DNA of 48,140 bases from Archaeoglobaceae archaeon (GCA_025058735.1 JANXDX010000025.1:1-48140), one strand, 5' to 3'; numbered from the stretch's first letter, positions 7,717 to 17,177 are shown. The notes: a model not told the origin generated them from the sequence alone. Made by a program: numbers and translations.

Positions 7717-8230
7717 ACTCTAAAGCCTTTATCACAATCTCTGCAATCTCTTCAGCTGTAAACTTTCCCGAATTTATTATCAAATCGTAGATGCTCACGT
7801 CTTCAAGATCGATTCCGTAAAACTTTTTATACCTGGTTTTTTCTAATTCTTCTCTCATTTTAGTCTCAGACTTAACAACAGATATGTCTTTTCCTTCTCT
7901 TTTTGCGATCCTCTCATATCTTATTTCTTCGTTTGCAAAAAGCCAAATTTTTAAGTTAGCATCTTTTATGAACCATCCTGAAAGTCTACCTTCAAAGATC
8001 GCATCTTTTTCCTTTTCAGCCAACTCTTTCTGCATCTGATCGATCTTGTTATCTATCTCCGGGTTCTCTTCTGCAAACTTGCTAAACTCTTCAAGAGTAA
8101 GACCTCTTTGCTCCGAAAATTTTCTAAAAATTTCACCAGCAGATATGAACTTTAGGTTTAATTTTTTAGCCAAAATTTTACCAACTGTAGTCTTTCCAGT
8201 ACCAGGCAGTCCTGAGATCGTGATCTTCAA
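7691..8230 (-). CDS. cmk: Cytidylate kinase, archaeal type
   Basis: Phosphorylates CMP/dCMP to the diphosphate with ATP. The Walker A motif is [13 protein letters not shown], followed by a SAGEIFR segment, GRLSGWF and the lid Arg residues ([12 protein letters not shown]). I choose the TTG at 8228-8230, which gives the family's usual opening [13 protein letters not shown] and 179 residues; it overlaps the upstream stop as TTGA and has AGGTGGG just before it. This is the last gene of the ribosomal superoperon and converges on dnaG with a 26-bp overlap. Confidence 0.92.
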   Translation of the reverse strand: MKITISGLPGTGKTTVGKILAKKLNLKFISAGEIFRKFSEQRGLTLEEFSKFAEENPEIDNKIDQMQKELAEKEKDAIFEGRLSGWFIKDANLKIWLFANEEIRYERIAKREGKDISVVKSETKMREELEKTRYKKFYGIDLEDVSIYDLIINSGKFTAEEIAEIVIKALEFKVSDRKS

Positions 8231-8877
8231 GTTCCCACCTTCAGCAATCTTTTCAAAACTTGTCCTGATGCGATCGAGCAAATTATGTACCACCAGAGCC
8301 ACCAGGGGAATATAAAAGCGTCGATGATATGAATTAATCCACTGAACGGTACGTTTACAAAGAAAAGTTCTGGTTTTATTGCTAAAACAAAACTTTCTGG
8401 AAACGTCGAATGATCGATACCTCCAAAAGCTTTTTCATAACTTATATAAGCGCACTCCCACAGCCAGGTGAATATAGGTAAGGAAAATACCAAAGTGAAC
8501 CCCATCGGTTTCATCTGCTCGTTCATCAATTCAGCTTGCATCTTTTTTATTTCCGGTTTCATCTTTTCTAGTTTTTCTATTTTTGCTTTGTTGTTCTTTT
8601 TTAGAGCATCTAAGTATTCTTTATGATAACTAGTAATTTTTTCTTGTAAGTGTTTCAGTTTCTTGTAATCTACTACGAACTTTTGGACCAAGTTCGAAAA
8701 CACACCAGTTACAATTGATAGTATAAAAATAGTTTGATAGAATTTTAAATACAATAATGGATGTAAAACTGAGTTGACGAGCAATCCCAAACTCAACCTA
8801 AAATCTCCACTTATCAAGATCCCGATCAAGAGTATAAAACTTGCAATCAAAAGGATCTTACTCAAAGCTTCTTTCAT
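8227..8877 (-). CDS. DUF106/EMC3-TMCO1 superfamily membrane insertase
   Basis: 216-residue membrane protein of the archaeal DUF106 family, related to YidC/Oxa1, EMC3 and TMCO1. The order fits: a first helix (about 8-25), a second near 45-65, a cytosolic Lys/Glu-rich coiled coil (about 68-118, with KIEKLEKMKPEIKKMQAEL), then MGFTLVFSLPIFTWLWECAYI and a C-terminal helix near 190-210. It would help insert membrane proteins next to the translocon. Start and secY stop overlap as ATGA, which ties it to SecY production. Confidence 0.88.
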   Translation of the reverse strand: MKEALSKILLIASFILLIGILISGDFRLSLGLLVNSVLHPLLYLKFYQTIFILSIVTGVFSNLVQKFVVDYKKLKHLQEKITSYHKEYLDALKKNNKAKIEKLEKMKPEIKKMQAELMNEQMKPMGFTLVFSLPIFTWLWECAYISYEKAFGGIDHSTFPESFVLAIKPELFFVNVPFSGLIHIIDAFIFPWWLWWYIICSIASGQVLKRLLKVGT

Positions 8878-10343
8878 ACACTTTCACCGAGCATCCTCCT
8901 TATTAGTGGATGCATCTCCGCTACCTGCTCTCTTAAAAGTTGTTCGTAAAATCTGTAAGATATGCTAACTGCAAGCAGTAAACCTGTTCCACCGACACCA
9001 CCTACTGTTCCGAGCATGCTAGCTACTAAAGTTAAAAATCCTATCAAAGCTCCACCTATTACAGTTGTTTTTGGAATGTACCTTTCAAAAAGTCTTTCAA
9101 GTACTATTGGATTCTTTCTAAATCCAGGAATTCTTAAACCTGATCTTGCGATCTGAGATGCTACAGTTCTTGCATCCATTCCACTCGTTTGGACCCAGAA
9201 AATTGAAAATATTATTCCTCCAAGTATCAGTATGGTAGCATCTAGAATTAGATGAAGTAATATTGCCCAATCTGGGACTGCTGCAAAAGCAGCACCTCTT
9301 GCTTTGAAAAGACTTGGTACCCAATCGTGTGGACCGTTTATTGGTGATAAGTAGAACATTATTCCACTAACTGGAACTCCTTCAACGTAATCACCAAAGA
9401 TCGTTATTCCTCTATAGTATAGCATTGCTCCAAAAGATACGATCGTGATCTGAAAAGCTCTAACAAAGATCATCGGCAAAACACTTGCATATATCAATTT
9501 TATTGGAAATCTAGCTCTAACTCCTCTTACAGCTGCGTGGGCTAAAGGTACTTCGATCCTAGTTCCTTCAAAAAATATAACAAGTATTATTATAAAAATA
9601 GTTGTAATTAAAGCTAGGATTCCACCTTCAACCATCAAATAAATTAAACCATCTCCAGAAAGTAGAAAGTCTGCAGGATAGTTTGTTGCTATGTAGAAAA
9701 GTCTTGGAAATATTCCAGCTGGAAGTTCAGAATTAGGTGGAGTTATCCAGTTAAAAAGACCAACCATAATTGCTTGAGAAACGCTTGCTAGAATAAAAAG
9801 ACTGACTCCACTCCCTATCCCCCATTTTGATACTACTTCATCCATGTAAACTATCAAAAATCCTCCTATGACTAATTGTACAAAGATCAAAAAAGATATT
9901 ACTGAAAGACTCACTCCTAGAACTTCTGCAAGGTTTTTGTCAGGTAACAACATCCTTCCTCCAATTTGAGCTGCAGCCTCAACTAGTATCATCAAGATCA
10001 CGAGAAGTCTTTGGAGTTGCTGATAAGTAGCTCTGTCTTCTGGATTCGTCAGATCTAATTTTATTATTCCAGCTCCTACTAATAGTTGCAGGACTATTCC
10101 AGCTGTAACTATTGGCGCTATACCTAGAGCTAAGATCGATCCTGAAGCTCCAGCAAAAAGAGCTCTGTAAGCTGCAAATATGTCTATAGATTCTGGAGAC
10201 AAACCAAAAATTGGTACGTTGCAAAGGAAGAAATAGAGTAACAAAATCACAGAAGTCCAAAGGAATTTTTCTCTAAAATGTACATGCCTTTTTGGTTTTT
10301 CAACACTTGGAAGTCTTTCTACATAAGTACGGAAGTTTTTCAT
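8874..10343 (-). CDS. secY: Preprotein translocase subunit SecY
   Basis: 489 residues with the ten-helix SecY pattern. Recognisable parts are LFAGASGSILALGIAPIVTA (plug and helix 2 region), QLLVGAGIIKLDLTNPEDRA, a Lys/Arg-rich cytosolic loop (PLAHAAVRGVRARFPIKLIYA) read in two pieces, and the SQIARSGLRIPGFRKNP loop before the last helices. It forms the membrane channel for secretion and membrane-protein insertion. It lies after uL15, as in most archaea. The adenylate kinase gene that often follows secY is absent; DUF106 follows directly. Confidence 0.97.
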   Translation of the reverse strand: MKNFRTYVERLPSVEKPKRHVHFREKFLWTSVILLLYFFLCNVPIFGLSPESIDIFAAYRALFAGASGSILALGIAPIVTAGIVLQLLVGAGIIKLDLTNPEDRATYQQLQRLLVILMILVEAAAQIGGRMLLPDKNLAEVLGVSLSVISFLIFVQLVIGGFLIVYMDEVVSKWGIGSGVSLFILASVSQAIMVGLFNWITPPNSELPAGIFPRLFYIATNYPADFLLSGDGLIYLMVEGGILALITTIFIIILVIFFEGTRIEVPLAHAAVRGVRARFPIKLIYASVLPMIFVRAFQITIVSFGAMLYYRGITIFGDYVEGVPVSGIMFYLSPINGPHDWVPSLFKARGAAFAAVPDWAILLHLILDATILILGGIIFSIFWVQTSGMDARTVASQIARSGLRIPGFRKNPIVLERLFERYIPKTTVIGGALIGFLTLVASMLGTVGGVGGTGLLLAVSISYRFYEQLLREQVAEMHPLIRRMLGESV

Positions 10344-10870
10344 AGCTTTATTACTCTCCCACCTGCAGAAGAGATTTTTTCTACAGCTCTACTAGATGCT
10401 TCCTGAACTATCACCTCAACTCTCTTTTTAATATTTCCACTTCCCAAAAGTTTTGAAAAACCGAGCTTAGACAGATCTACTTTGTACACATCGTTTTCTA
10501 TAGATGCCAAACCTAAGCTTACAAGTCTGTCGACTATGAAATCTAGATCTGAAACATTTAGCTCTGGCCTTGAAATTAAAAACTTGTAAGTATAATCATC
10601 TAACTTTCCAGAATCTTTAAGTTCCCTTAGTACAGTTTTTGCATTTGAGACGATCTTGTACTTTTTACTTATGGATTTTGGTCTAGTAAATCCGTGTTTT
10701 CCAAATTCATAGAGACCTAGTTTTGCGAGCTTTAGAAATCTCAAATACTTATGTTTATGAACTCCAGCATTTCCCCTTCCTCCTTTTCTCCCAGCACCTC
10801 TCCAATTTTTATGCTTTCCATGTCCATGTGTCCTTGAGCCTCTCATCTTTTTTACCTTCTTTTTTCCCAC
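10340..10870 (-). CDS. rpl15: Large ribosomal subunit protein uL15
   Basis: 176 residues with the glycine- and basic-rich N-terminus typical of uL15 (SRTHGHGKHKNWRGAGRKGG). The C-terminal globular part ends VIVQEASSRAVEKISSAGG. It stabilises 23S rRNA in the large subunit. The start is a GTG at 10868-10870 with AGGTGAT about 6 nt before it. Its stop overlaps the secY start. Confidence 0.97.
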   Translation of the reverse strand: MGKKKVKKMRGSRTHGHGKHKNWRGAGRKGGRGNAGVHKHKYLRFLKLAKLGLYEFGKHGFTRPKSISKKYKIVSNAKTVLRELKDSGKLDDYTYKFLISRPELNVSDLDFIVDRLVSLGLASIENDVYKVDLSKLGFSKLLGSGNIKKRVEVIVQEASSRAVEKISSAGGRVIKL

Positions 10871-10874
10871 AAGA

Positions 10875-11333
10875 TCACCTCATTTTGTACAGGAGTTTTT
10901 TGATATCTCTTCCATGGTAACCTAAACTTCCTATAGGATAGTGCCATTTTATATTTTTTAAGCCCCCCCTCGGTGGATGCAATCTAAAGACAGGTTTTAA
11001 ATCTGGTAGATCTTTCAAACTAGCTCTTTTTTCAATTACAGCTTTTGCAAATTCATCTATGTTTTCATAACTTGTTTTTTCTTTAACATATTCATCGGTT
11101 AACTTTTTGTTTCCAACCAACTTTCCTCTTTCTCTTAAAAGCATTGAAAGTGTTTCTGCATCGATCTCTCCATAGGCTATGTAGTCTTTAACCACGTTCA
11201 ACATTCCCCTGTAAGATCGTGTGTCTGGAACTAATACGCAGTGGTATCTTTTATGCAGCCTCAAGAGTTTAAGCGTATAATCTATCTTTCCATGAACTTC
11301 AACCGTTCCTCTTAACCTTACAACTGCAAGCAC
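10875..11333 (-). CDS. rpl30: Large ribosomal subunit protein uL30
   Basis: Archaeal uL30 of 152 residues, longer than the roughly 60-residue bacterial form. It opens LAVVRLRGTVEVHGKIDYTL and holds LRLHKRYHCVLVPDT and a C-terminal LHPPRGGLKNIKWHYP. The start is GTG at 11331-11333 with AGGTGAG directly upstream. It is separated from uL15 by 4 nt. Confidence 0.97.
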   Translation of the reverse strand: MLAVVRLRGTVEVHGKIDYTLKLLRLHKRYHCVLVPDTRSYRGMLNVVKDYIAYGEIDAETLSMLLRERGKLVGNKKLTDEYVKEKTSYENIDEFAKAVIEKRASLKDLPDLKPVFRLHPPRGGLKNIKWHYPIGSLGYHGRDIKKLLYKMR

Positions 11334-11337
11334 TTTC

Positions 11338-11928
11338 TCACCTTTTTATGTAAACTGTCTTCTTTAAAGCATCAAAAGTAGCCTTTACAAAGTTCGTAGT
11401 TGTCTTCGTTTGACCTCTAGTTTGTGTCCAAACATCTTTTATTCCAGCAAGTTCTATTACTCTTCTCACAACTTTTCCTGCAACAATTCCCAAACCTTTT
11501 GGTCCTGGAACTATGGTTATTTTGACGCTTCCACAGTTCCCCGTTACTTTAAAAGGTATCGAATGTTTACTTCCGCATCCACATTCCCAAGATCCGCAAC
11601 CTCTCTCAACTTTGAATATGTTTATCTTAGCATCGTTTATAGCCTTTTGAATCGCTGGAGCAACTTGTGAAGCTTTCCCTATTCCAACTCCAACAAAACC
11701 ATCTTTGTTCCCAACTACAGCTGTAACTCTAAACTTCGTCCTCCTTCCGCTGTCCGTCATCCTTTGGACCATTGATATCTCTAAAATATCATCTTCCAAA
11801 TTTGGAAGTAAAGTATCGACAATTTCAGGTTCTTTAAGAGGTAAACCACTTGCTAAAGCCTCTTCCATTGTTTTTATCTTTCCTTCTACGACAAGTTTCC
11901 CAAGTCTAGTTTTAGGAGTCCAATCCAT
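11338..11928 (-). CDS. rps5: Small ribosomal subunit protein uS5
   Basis: 196 residues with the S5 double-stranded-RNA-binding domain ([20 protein letters not shown]) and a C-terminal domain with [35 protein letters not shown] segment carrying several Cys is typical of archaeal and eukaryotic uS5. It shapes the mRNA entry and decoding region of the 30S. ATG at 11928 follows AGGTGGTTGA. Confidence 0.97.
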   Translation of the reverse strand: MDWTPKTRLGKLVVEGKIKTMEEALASGLPLKEPEIVDTLLPNLEDDILEISMVQRMTDSGRRTKFRVTAVVGNKDGFVGVGIGKASQVAPAIQKAINDAKINIFKVERGCGSWECGCGSKHSIPFKVTGNCGSVKITIVPGPKGLGIVAGKVVRRVIELAGIKDVWTQTRGQTKTTTNFVKATFDALKKTVYIKR

Positions 11929-12489
11929 TCAACCACCTATAATCTTAGCTTTAACATAATCAACGTGAGATGGAAGATCTGTAGGTTTCAACCCTCTTTT
12001 TTCATATTCAGTAAAAAGTTCAGGTCTAACTTTGTAGTAAGAAGCTATGTGTACCCCTTTTACTCTATCATCATTTGGTAAAACTTCTTTACCGTGTGGA
12101 ACTTTTAAGCCAGCCTCTACAGCTCCTCTAAGAACTGAAAAAACTCTTGAACTTTTTGTGGGAGTTCTCAGGCCTATATCTAATACAGCCTCTTTAATAC
12201 CTTTCTCCAAAGCTCTTTTACCTATCAACAGACCTGTTAGATAAGCTGCAGGGGTGTTGTTCAGATCACCTTTCCATCCATAGTTTAAAAGCATCGAAGA
12301 ATCTACTCCAACTAGAACTCTATCCCCTCTTGGATTATATTCAATTAATTGTGCTATGACTCTTTTGTTCGTTATTCTAACAACTAACCTTGGTTTCCTT
12401 GAAAGTAATAGTTTCAACCTTTTCCTATAATCTGTTTTTCCCTCTCTTCTCCTCTTGTATGGAACTTTGTACTTCGGCCCCTTAGCCAA
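11929..12489 (-). CDS. rpl18: Large ribosomal subunit protein uL18
   Basis: 186 residues matching archaeal uL18, the 5S-rRNA-binding protein: [20 protein letters not shown] at the N-terminus, [19 protein letters not shown] and [20 protein letters not shown]. It would anchor 5S rRNA (encoded at 2618-2740) in the central protuberance. The start is TTG at 12487-12489 with GGTGATAA before it. It abuts uS5 with no gap. Confidence 0.97.
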   Translation of the reverse strand: MAKGPKYKVPYKRRREGKTDYRKRLKLLLSRKPRLVVRITNKRVIAQLIEYNPRGDRVLVGVDSSMLLNYGWKGDLNNTPAAYLTGLLIGKRALEKGIKEAVLDIGLRTPTKSSRVFSVLRGAVEAGLKVPHGKEVLPNDDRVKGVHIASYYKVRPELFTEYEKRGLKPTDLPSHVDYVKAKIIGG

Positions 12490-12493
12490 GTTA

Positions 12494-12934
12494 TCACCTC
12501 TTCAACTGCTGAACATAAGCTCTTAGATGAGATACACTTCTAAATTCTCCTCCTTTTGCTTTTCTATAAATGATCCTATAAGTTCTCCCATCTATCTCTC
12601 CAGAATTTTTCATCCTTCTAAGTTCTTTTCTTAAAGCTCTGATTCTAATTATCCATAATCTTTTTCTTGGCATTCTAGCAGTTTTCTTACCCTTCCTACT
12701 CCCATGTCCCCTTCTTCTCCCTTTCTTCTTTTGCAATCTGATCTTTTTTATTCTAGCTCTACAAGTTCCCTTTACAGGCTTTCTTTTTATTTTACCCGCC
12801 CCTATCAGCTCCCTTATATCTTCCTTTGTTGCTGCGGCGGCGATGTCGTTGAGTGCTGAAGGATCGAACCATACTCTATTTTTTCCGCACTTCAAGATCT
12901 CTGCAGCTAACCTCCTCTGAACACTTAGATCCAT
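12494..12934 (-). CDS. rpl19e: Large ribosomal subunit protein eL19
   Basis: 146-residue eL19, found only in archaea and eukaryotes. Diagnostic parts are the opening [20 protein letters not shown], the basic stretch [20 protein letters not shown] and [17 protein letters not shown]. The C-terminal half is a long basic helix that reaches across to the small subunit. It sits between eL32 and uL18 with 4-nt gaps, the standard archaeal order. Confidence 0.97.
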   Translation of the reverse strand: MDLSVQRRLAAEILKCGKNRVWFDPSALNDIAAAATKEDIRELIGAGKIKRKPVKGTCRARIKKIRLQKKKGRRRGHGSRKGKKTARMPRKRLWIIRIRALRKELRRMKNSGEIDGRTYRIIYRKAKGGEFRSVSHLRAYVQQLKR

Positions 12935-12938
12935 AAGA

Positions 12939-13337
12939 TCACCTAACTTTAGGGTTTAAAATCTTGAATCCCAACTCGGAAGCTTTCATTTCGATCTCTA
13001 TTCTCTTCTTCATTCCAACGCATGAAGCAACTCTTACAGCATGTCTTTTTGGATCGAGCTTTTCAAGGTCTTTAACGTTGTAAACTAGCACATCTTCGTA
13101 GCCAGATGGATGTAGATACCTTACAGCTTTTGGAGCTCTAAAGCCGACTTTAACTAGCACTCTTCCAGACCATTTTCCACCATACTGAAGTCTTAGCTTG
13201 TTGTCTATACCTCTCGGCCTTCTCCAACTCTCTTCTCTTAACTTCAATTTTCTGTCCCAACAGTGCCTTCTAAATTCAGGTTTCTTCTTTTTTTGCCTAA
13301 ATCTAACTCTAAGCAATCTCTTCAAAGCAATCACCAC
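12939..13337 (-). CDS. rpl32e: Large ribosomal subunit protein eL32
   Basis: 132 residues of archaeal eL32: FRRHCWDRKLKLREESWRRP, GIDNKLRLQYGGKW and KVGFRAPKAVRYLHPSGYED. The start is ambiguous between GTG codons at 13335-13337 and 13332-13334; the first is used here and it overlaps the end of the uL6 gene by 7 nt. It sits in the conserved uL6-eL32-eL19 order. Confidence 0.96.
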   Translation of the reverse strand: MVIALKRLLRVRFRQKKKKPEFRRHCWDRKLKLREESWRRPRGIDNKLRLQYGGKWSGRVLVKVGFRAPKAVRYLHPSGYEDVLVYNVKDLEKLDPKRHAVRVASCVGMKKRIEIEMKASELGFKILNPKVR

Positions 13338-13879
13338 GGTTTCTTAACGATGTATATACCGTCTTGAAAAACTCTAGGATCTTTTCTTTTTATCTTGGTA
13401 GCTTTCTCTATGTTAGCTGCAGTTTGACCAGCATCTTCGATGTCTACACTCTTTACGATCACTTCCTGACCTTTAACTTCTACTTTTGTTTTTCCAACTA
13501 TTTTAGCTTTTCTTGGAACTGTTTCTCCAAGGAAGTTTTCTATTATTACTTCATCTTTTTCAACTTTAACTTTTATTGGAAAATGAGAATAAACTATTTT
13601 GAGTCTATATTCAAAACCATCCTTAACACCTTTTATCAGATTCTCTAAATGTCCAGCAAAAGTTCCAATCATAGCTCTGTACCTTCTTTTTGTATTGTTT
13701 GAATAAATTTTTATTAAATTATTAAATTTTTCAATATAAATTTCTCTAAATTTTAAAACTCTACTATTTTCTCCAAGCGGTCCTTTGGCCTTTATCAAAT
13801 AACCTTTAACATCATCTCCTTCCACAACAACACTTACATCACTTGGTATCTTTACAACTCTTTCAATAAACGTATGCAA
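13331..13879 (-). CDS. rpl6: Large ribosomal subunit protein uL6
   Basis: uL6 with its two repeated domains; the C-terminal part ends [15 protein letters not shown], which is diagnostic. I place the start at a TTG (13877-13879), 6 nt after a strong GGAGGTG (13886-13892), giving 182 residues. An in-frame TTG at 13892-13894 lies on the Shine-Dalgarno itself and is less likely. The start overlaps the uS8 stop by 17 nt. The protein binds near the sarcin-ricin loop. Confidence 0.96.
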   Translation of the reverse strand: MHTFIERVVKIPSDVSVVVEGDDVKGYLIKAKGPLGENSRVLKFREIYIEKFNNLIKIYSNNTKRRYRAMIGTFAGHLENLIKGVKDGFEYRLKIVYSHFPIKVKVEKDEVIIENFLGETVPRKAKIVGKTKVEVKGQEVIVKSVDIEDAGQTAANIEKATKIKRKDPRVFQDGIYIVKKPW

Positions 13880-14252
13880 GAAGGACACCTCCAAGTCTTT
13901 TCTGTATAGCTTCCCTTTGCGACATAACTCCTTTAGTTGTAGAAACTATCAAAATTCCAAATTCTCTAGCTGGAAGGTACCTTTTTTCAAATTTTTCATA
14001 TTCTGTTACTTTAACTGGAAATCTGGGCTTAATTGAGCCGCAATCATTTATCTTTCCTCTGAGCTTTACTATAAATTTTCCACCCCTTGGATCGTTCAAA
14101 AATTTGAACTCCTCTATATAACCACAATCTTTCATAACTTTTAAAACATTTCCTATGAGCTTTGAGGCTGGTTTTATTTCACACTCCTTCTTTCCAACCA
14201 TTTCAGCATTTTTTATTGTTGTCATAGCATTTGTAAGAGTATCTACACTCAT
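13863..14252 (-). CDS. rps8: Small ribosomal subunit protein uS8
   Basis: 129 residues with the family opening [20 protein letters not shown] and the conserved C-terminus [20 protein letters not shown], then VLLAYVY. It is a primary 16S rRNA binder. The ATG at 14250-14252 is preferred over an upstream GTG because GGTGAT sits 4 nt before it and because it matches family length. Confidence 0.96.
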   Translation of the reverse strand: MSVDTLTNAMTTIKNAEMVGKKECEIKPASKLIGNVLKVMKDCGYIEEFKFLNDPRGGKFIVKLRGKINDCGSIKPRFPVKVTEYEKFEKRYLPAREFGILIVSTTKGVMSQREAIQKRLGGVLLAYVY

Positions 14253-14257
14253 AGAAA

Positions 14258-14416
14258 TCACCAATACTTTTTAAAACCCAACTCAGAAGCTACTTCTCTA
14301 AAGCACTGTCTACACAAGTATATACCATATCTTCTAACTAAAGCTCTCTTCCTTCCACATCTTTTACATCTGTTTGCTCCTCTACCAAAAACTTTTTTTC
14401 TAGGCTTACTTGCCAT
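14258..14416 (-). CDS. rps14: Small ribosomal subunit protein uS14, zinc type
   Basis: Short zinc-binding uS14 of 52 residues: [20 protein letters not shown] at the start, C-X2-C in RCKRCG, a second C-X2-C in YLCRQCFR, and the ending ELGFKKYW. The four Cys bind zinc. It assembles in the head of the 30S near the decoding site. The second of two tandem ATGs (14414-14416) is used because GAGGTGA is at better spacing; the upstream ATG would add one Met. It overlaps uL5 by a few bases. Confidence 0.95.
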   Translation of the reverse strand: MASKPRKKVFGRGANRCKRCGRKRALVRRYGIYLCRQCFREVASELGFKKYW

Positions 14417-14916
14417 CATGTCACCTCAACGCCAAGACTTTTCAGCCATTCGATCGTTTCATCTTTAGTTATTCTATGATCGCTTCCAACCTTACTTCTA
14501 CACCTCCTCCTTTCAGCAACTCTGTACCCTCTCCTCTTCAAAGTAACACAGATGTCCATGCCAAATATTCCGATCTCTGGATCGTAATCAACACCAGGTA
14601 GATCTATGTGTTCTAGAATACCAAATGAAAAGTTTCCAGCGTTTATCGATTTAGCACTCAATTTCATCTCCTTTGTTTTAAGAGCATCTAACAAAAAATT
14701 CATAGCTTTCTCTCCTCTAAGTGTTAATTTTACACCTATCGGCTCTTTCTTTCTTATACCAAAATTCTTTATCGTCTTCTTAGCCCTAGTTATCGCAGGT
14801 TTTTGATCAAAAAGCATTTCAAGAAGTTTTACAGCTTTCTGATGCCTTTCTCCGCTCTGGCCAACTCCTATGTTTATTACAACTTTATCTAGCAAAATCT
14901 CTCTCATCTTGTTCAT
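14416..14916 (-). CDS. rpl5: Large ribosomal subunit protein uL5
   Basis: Archaeal uL5, 166 residues from the ATG at 14914-14916, six bases after a GGTG. An in-frame GTG at 14925 would add three residues. Visible family features: [40 protein letters not shown] and [19 protein letters not shown]. It binds 5S rRNA and contacts the P-site tRNA. The eS4 stop lies between its ribosome binding site and its start codon. Confidence 0.96.
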   Translation of the reverse strand: MNKMREILLDKVVINIGVGQSGERHQKAVKLLEMLFDQKPAITRAKKTIKNFGIRKKEPIGVKLTLRGEKAMNFLLDALKTKEMKLSAKSINAGNFSFGILEHIDLPGVDYDPEIGIFGMDICVTLKRRGYRVAERRRCRSKVGSDHRITKDETIEWLKSLGVEVT

Positions 14917-14917
14917 T

Positions 14918-15616
14918 TTAGACACCCAACTCTATTACAGGCTTACTGCTGCCTTTTTTTCCAATTACAAAGATGTGATCTTCTACAGTAGTTATCTCAC
15001 CTTTTTCAGTTTCAACTGTAACAAGGTTTGGAGCTGGACTCCTCAAAATTTTATAGTTCTTCAAAATTCCAATTCTTCCAGCATGGTTTCCGCCGACGAT
15101 CATAACTAAAGCCCCTTCTTCAAACTTCAGATGATCTAAGATCTTTTTTTCTGGTATTTTAAGTAAAACGGAATCTTTGGTTTTGAAATCTCTTGATGCT
15201 AATATGTTTGTACCATCAAAAAGGTTCAGCTGTATCTTTCCACCTTTCACCATAGTTTTGTTCACGATCTTGTAAAGTTTTACTTCAGGATCTCCGATCT
15301 CCTTTGGAACGTATCTACCTTTTCCATCAAACAAAATTCTATAATTTTTATTTATCTTTGGAATTGAAATTACGTCGAAAAGACCAACTGGAAATTTGTA
15401 GTCTTTTCTTGGAACACGATCTACAAGTACTTCTCCAGCACCAATTATCCTTCTAGCCTCTCTTGCAGTGTCTGCAAGCTTTAAAAGATCTCGAACGATC
15501 AAAAGTAAAGGAACTGCTTCTTTGTTGTGGGGACCGGGAGAAGATTTTACGACCCATTTAAATCCTTTTCTCGGTATTTTATACGTTTTAGGAGCAGAAA
15601 GTCTTTTTTGATGCAT
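14918..15616 (-). CDS. rps4e: Small ribosomal subunit protein eS4
   Basis: 232 residues, archaeal/eukaryotic eS4. It has an S4-like RNA-binding region (DTAREARRIIGAGEVLVDRV), a central KTMVKGGKIQLNLFDGTNIL and a KOW-like C-terminal part (LVMIVGGNHAGRIGILKNY). The N-terminus KRLSAPKTYKIPRKGFKWVV is diagnostic. ATG at 15616 follows GGTGATTGA. It lies between uL24 and uL5, the normal place in archaea. Confidence 0.97.
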   Translation of the reverse strand: MHQKRLSAPKTYKIPRKGFKWVVKSSPGPHNKEAVPLLLIVRDLLKLADTAREARRIIGAGEVLVDRVPRKDYKFPVGLFDVISIPKINKNYRILFDGKGRYVPKEIGDPEVKLYKIVNKTMVKGGKIQLNLFDGTNILASRDFKTKDSVLLKIPEKKILDHLKFEEGALVMIVGGNHAGRIGILKNYKILRSPAPNLVTVETEKGEITTVEDHIFVIGKKGSSKPVIELGV

Positions 15617-15620
15617 TCAA

Positions 15621-15983
15621 TCACCTCTCTAAAATTTTCTTCCTAACATCATCGACTTCACCAAGTTCAACGATCATGACGTTTGAAGGGTTTATCGGAA
15701 CTAAAACTTCTGCTCCGCTTGCTTTCTTAATTTTAACACCTTCTATTTTTATTCTACATCTCTTCATGTCAACTTCCAAAACTTTTCCAACGTGACCTCT
15801 AAAGTCTCCTCGCATGATCTTAACTTTATCACCTTTTCTAACTCTCAAAGTTCTTTTTCCATATTTTTTTCTAAGATCTTTTGACAACGTTGCTCTAAGT
15901 AATTTGTGCCTTTCATGTAACTTGATCGTTTTGAAAAGCCATCTTCTTTGCTTTCTTGGCTGTTTAGACTTTGGAACTGACAT
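15621..15983 (-). CDS. rpl24: Large ribosomal subunit protein uL24
   Basis: 120 residues of uL24 with the KOW motif ([20 protein letters not shown]) and the archaeal N-terminal extension [20 protein letters not shown]. It is an assembly initiator of the large subunit and sits near the exit tunnel. ATG at 15983 follows GAGGTGTCTCG. The gap to eS4 is 4 nt. Confidence 0.97.
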   Translation of the reverse strand: MSVPKSKQPRKQRRWLFKTIKLHERHKLLRATLSKDLRKKYGKRTLRVRKGDKVKIMRGDFRGHVGKVLEVDMKRCRIKIEGVKIKKASGAEVLVPINPSNVMIVELGEVDDVRKKILER

Positions 15984-15992
15984 CGAGACACC

Positions 15993-16391
15993 TCAAACTA
16001 TTATCGCAGCTATAGCACCTATCTTAGAAAACCTCTCAGCAGCCTCTCTTGCAACTGCCCCTCTTATCTCTGTCCCTTTTGGTTCTCCTTTCTCATTTGT
16101 TATTACAGCTGCATTGTCTTCAAACTTAACTCTAGTTCCGTCAGGTCTTCTATACTCTTTTCTCTGCCTTATTATGACAGCGTAATGTATTTGTTTTCTT
16201 ATTTCAGGCGTTCCCTTTTTGACTGAAACGATAACTATATCTCCAACTCCTGCAGTAGGATATCTCCTTCTAACTCCTCTGTATCCTCTAACAGCTATTA
16301 TTTCTAACTCTCTTGCTCCAGTGTTGTCAGCACAAATTAATCTAGCACCTGTAGGCAAGCTTTTTGGTATGTAAGATTTGATCGCTTTCAC
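15993..16391 (-). CDS. rpl14: Large ribosomal subunit protein uL14
   Basis: 132 residues: [40 protein letters not shown] and the C-terminal [20 protein letters not shown] mark uL14. It forms part of an intersubunit bridge. It starts at a GTG (16389-16391) preceded by GAGGTGGTGAA and overlaps the uS17 stop by 4 nt. Confidence 0.97.
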   Translation of the reverse strand: MKAIKSYIPKSLPTGARLICADNTGARELEIIAVRGYRGVRRRYPTAGVGDIVIVSVKKGTPEIRKQIHYAVIIRQRKEYRRPDGTRVKFEDNAAVITNEKGEPKGTEIRGAVAREAAERFSKIGAIAAIIV

Positions 16392-16705
16392 TTCACCACC
16401 TCAACTATTACAAAACTTTTTGTTTTACTTAAAGGTCTACATTCAGCTATTGTAACTAAATTTCCTGGTTTTGCTGAAATACAGTCGGGGTTGTGGGCAT
16501 GCATCTTTGATCTTTTTCTCATGTACCTTTCGTACTTTGGAACATACCTTATAAGATCCCTTTCAATCACAGCAGTTTTTCCATAAACTTTCAAAACTTT
16601 TCCTCTAAATATTTGTCCTCTAACTGTTATCTTTCCATGAAATGGGCATTTTTCATCGTTACAAGTTTTTTCCGGAATTTTGACATCCAATCCTATGTCT
16701 TTCAT
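16388..16705 (-). CDS. rps17: Small ribosomal subunit protein uS17
   Basis: Archaeal uS17 of 105 residues. [20 protein letters not shown] is the archaeal/eukaryotic N-terminal part; the OB-fold core continues [20 protein letters not shown] and ends in [21 protein letters not shown] primary 16S rRNA binder. Its start and the Rpp29 stop overlap as ATGA. Confidence 0.97.
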   Translation of the reverse strand: MKDIGLDVKIPEKTCNDEKCPFHGKITVRGQIFRGKVLKVYGKTAVIERDLIRYVPKYERYMRKRSKMHAHNPDCISAKPGNLVTIAECRPLSKTKSFVIVEVVK

Positions 16706-17004
16706 ACCTTAACACCTTTAGCTCTCTTCAAAAGCATCAAACCTCTCTTTATCCTATCTTCAGGTCTGAAAGTTATCAAATTCCCACTGATCTTGACGAC
16801 TTGTTCCATGAACCACACCTTGAATGTTCTCCCTTTTTTCGCCACAATTTTTAAACCTTTTTCAGTCATAATCTTTAACGTCCACATGGTCTCATCAACA
16901 ACTTCTCCAGCTATTCCTACTTCACTTTCATTTGGACTTTCAACAACTTCAACTTTCAACCCAATCCAATCTCTAGCAATCAAACTCTGTAGTTCTCTTC
17001 GCAT
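16702..17004 (-). CDS. rnp1: Ribonuclease P protein component 1 (Rpp29/Pop4)
   Basis: 100 residues matching archaeal Rpp29. The Sm-like barrel shows as ARDWIGLKVEVVESPNESEV, GIAGEVVDETMWTLKI and AKKGRTFKVWFM. The protein pairs with Rpp21 and supports the RNase P RNA in 5'-end processing of tRNAs. Its place between uL29 and uS17 is conserved in archaea, but the SUI1 gene often found here is missing from this operon and is found at 36859. It overlaps uL29 by 25 nt. Confidence 0.94.
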   Translation of the reverse strand: MRRELQSLIARDWIGLKVEVVESPNESEVGIAGEVVDETMWTLKIMTEKGLKIVAKKGRTFKVWFMEQVVKISGNLITFRPEDRIKRGLMLLKRAKGVKV

Positions 17005-17177
17005 AAAGCCATCTTAAGCCTTGCAATATCTTTCCTTATAGCTCTAACTTTTCCAGGACTTTCAAGTGATCCTCCACTTCTTATCATTGTTCTAAGTTTT
17101 AAAAGTTCAATTTCTAATTCTTTAAGTTTTTTTATCTTATCTTCCCTGCTCATTTCCCTTATTTCCTTCATCTTCAT
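16980..17177 (-). CDS. rpl29: Large ribosomal subunit protein uL29
   Basis: 65 residues, two helices: MKMKEIREMSREDKIKKLKE and LLKLRTMIRSGGSLESPGKV, then AIRKDIARLKMAL. It sits at the exit tunnel and helps dock SRP. ATG at 17177 follows GGTGGGAAAAG. It overlaps the 3' end of uS3 by 41 nt and the start of rnp1 by 25 nt, an unusually tight packing. Confidence 0.95.
   Translation of the reverse strand: MKMKEIREMSREDKIKKLKELEIELLKLRTMIRSGGSLESPGKVRAIRKDIARLKMALCEENYRV

Noticed and set aside
7691-8302. A longer cytidylate kinase starting at 8302
   Set aside because: The added 24 residues lie entirely within the end of the DUF106 gene and precede the family's usual first residues; the TTG coupled to the DUF106 stop fits better.
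13364-13648. Long plus-strand frames inside the ribosomal operon, such as this one
   Set aside because: Phe/Ser/Tyr-rich antisense shadows of highly basic ribosomal proteins.
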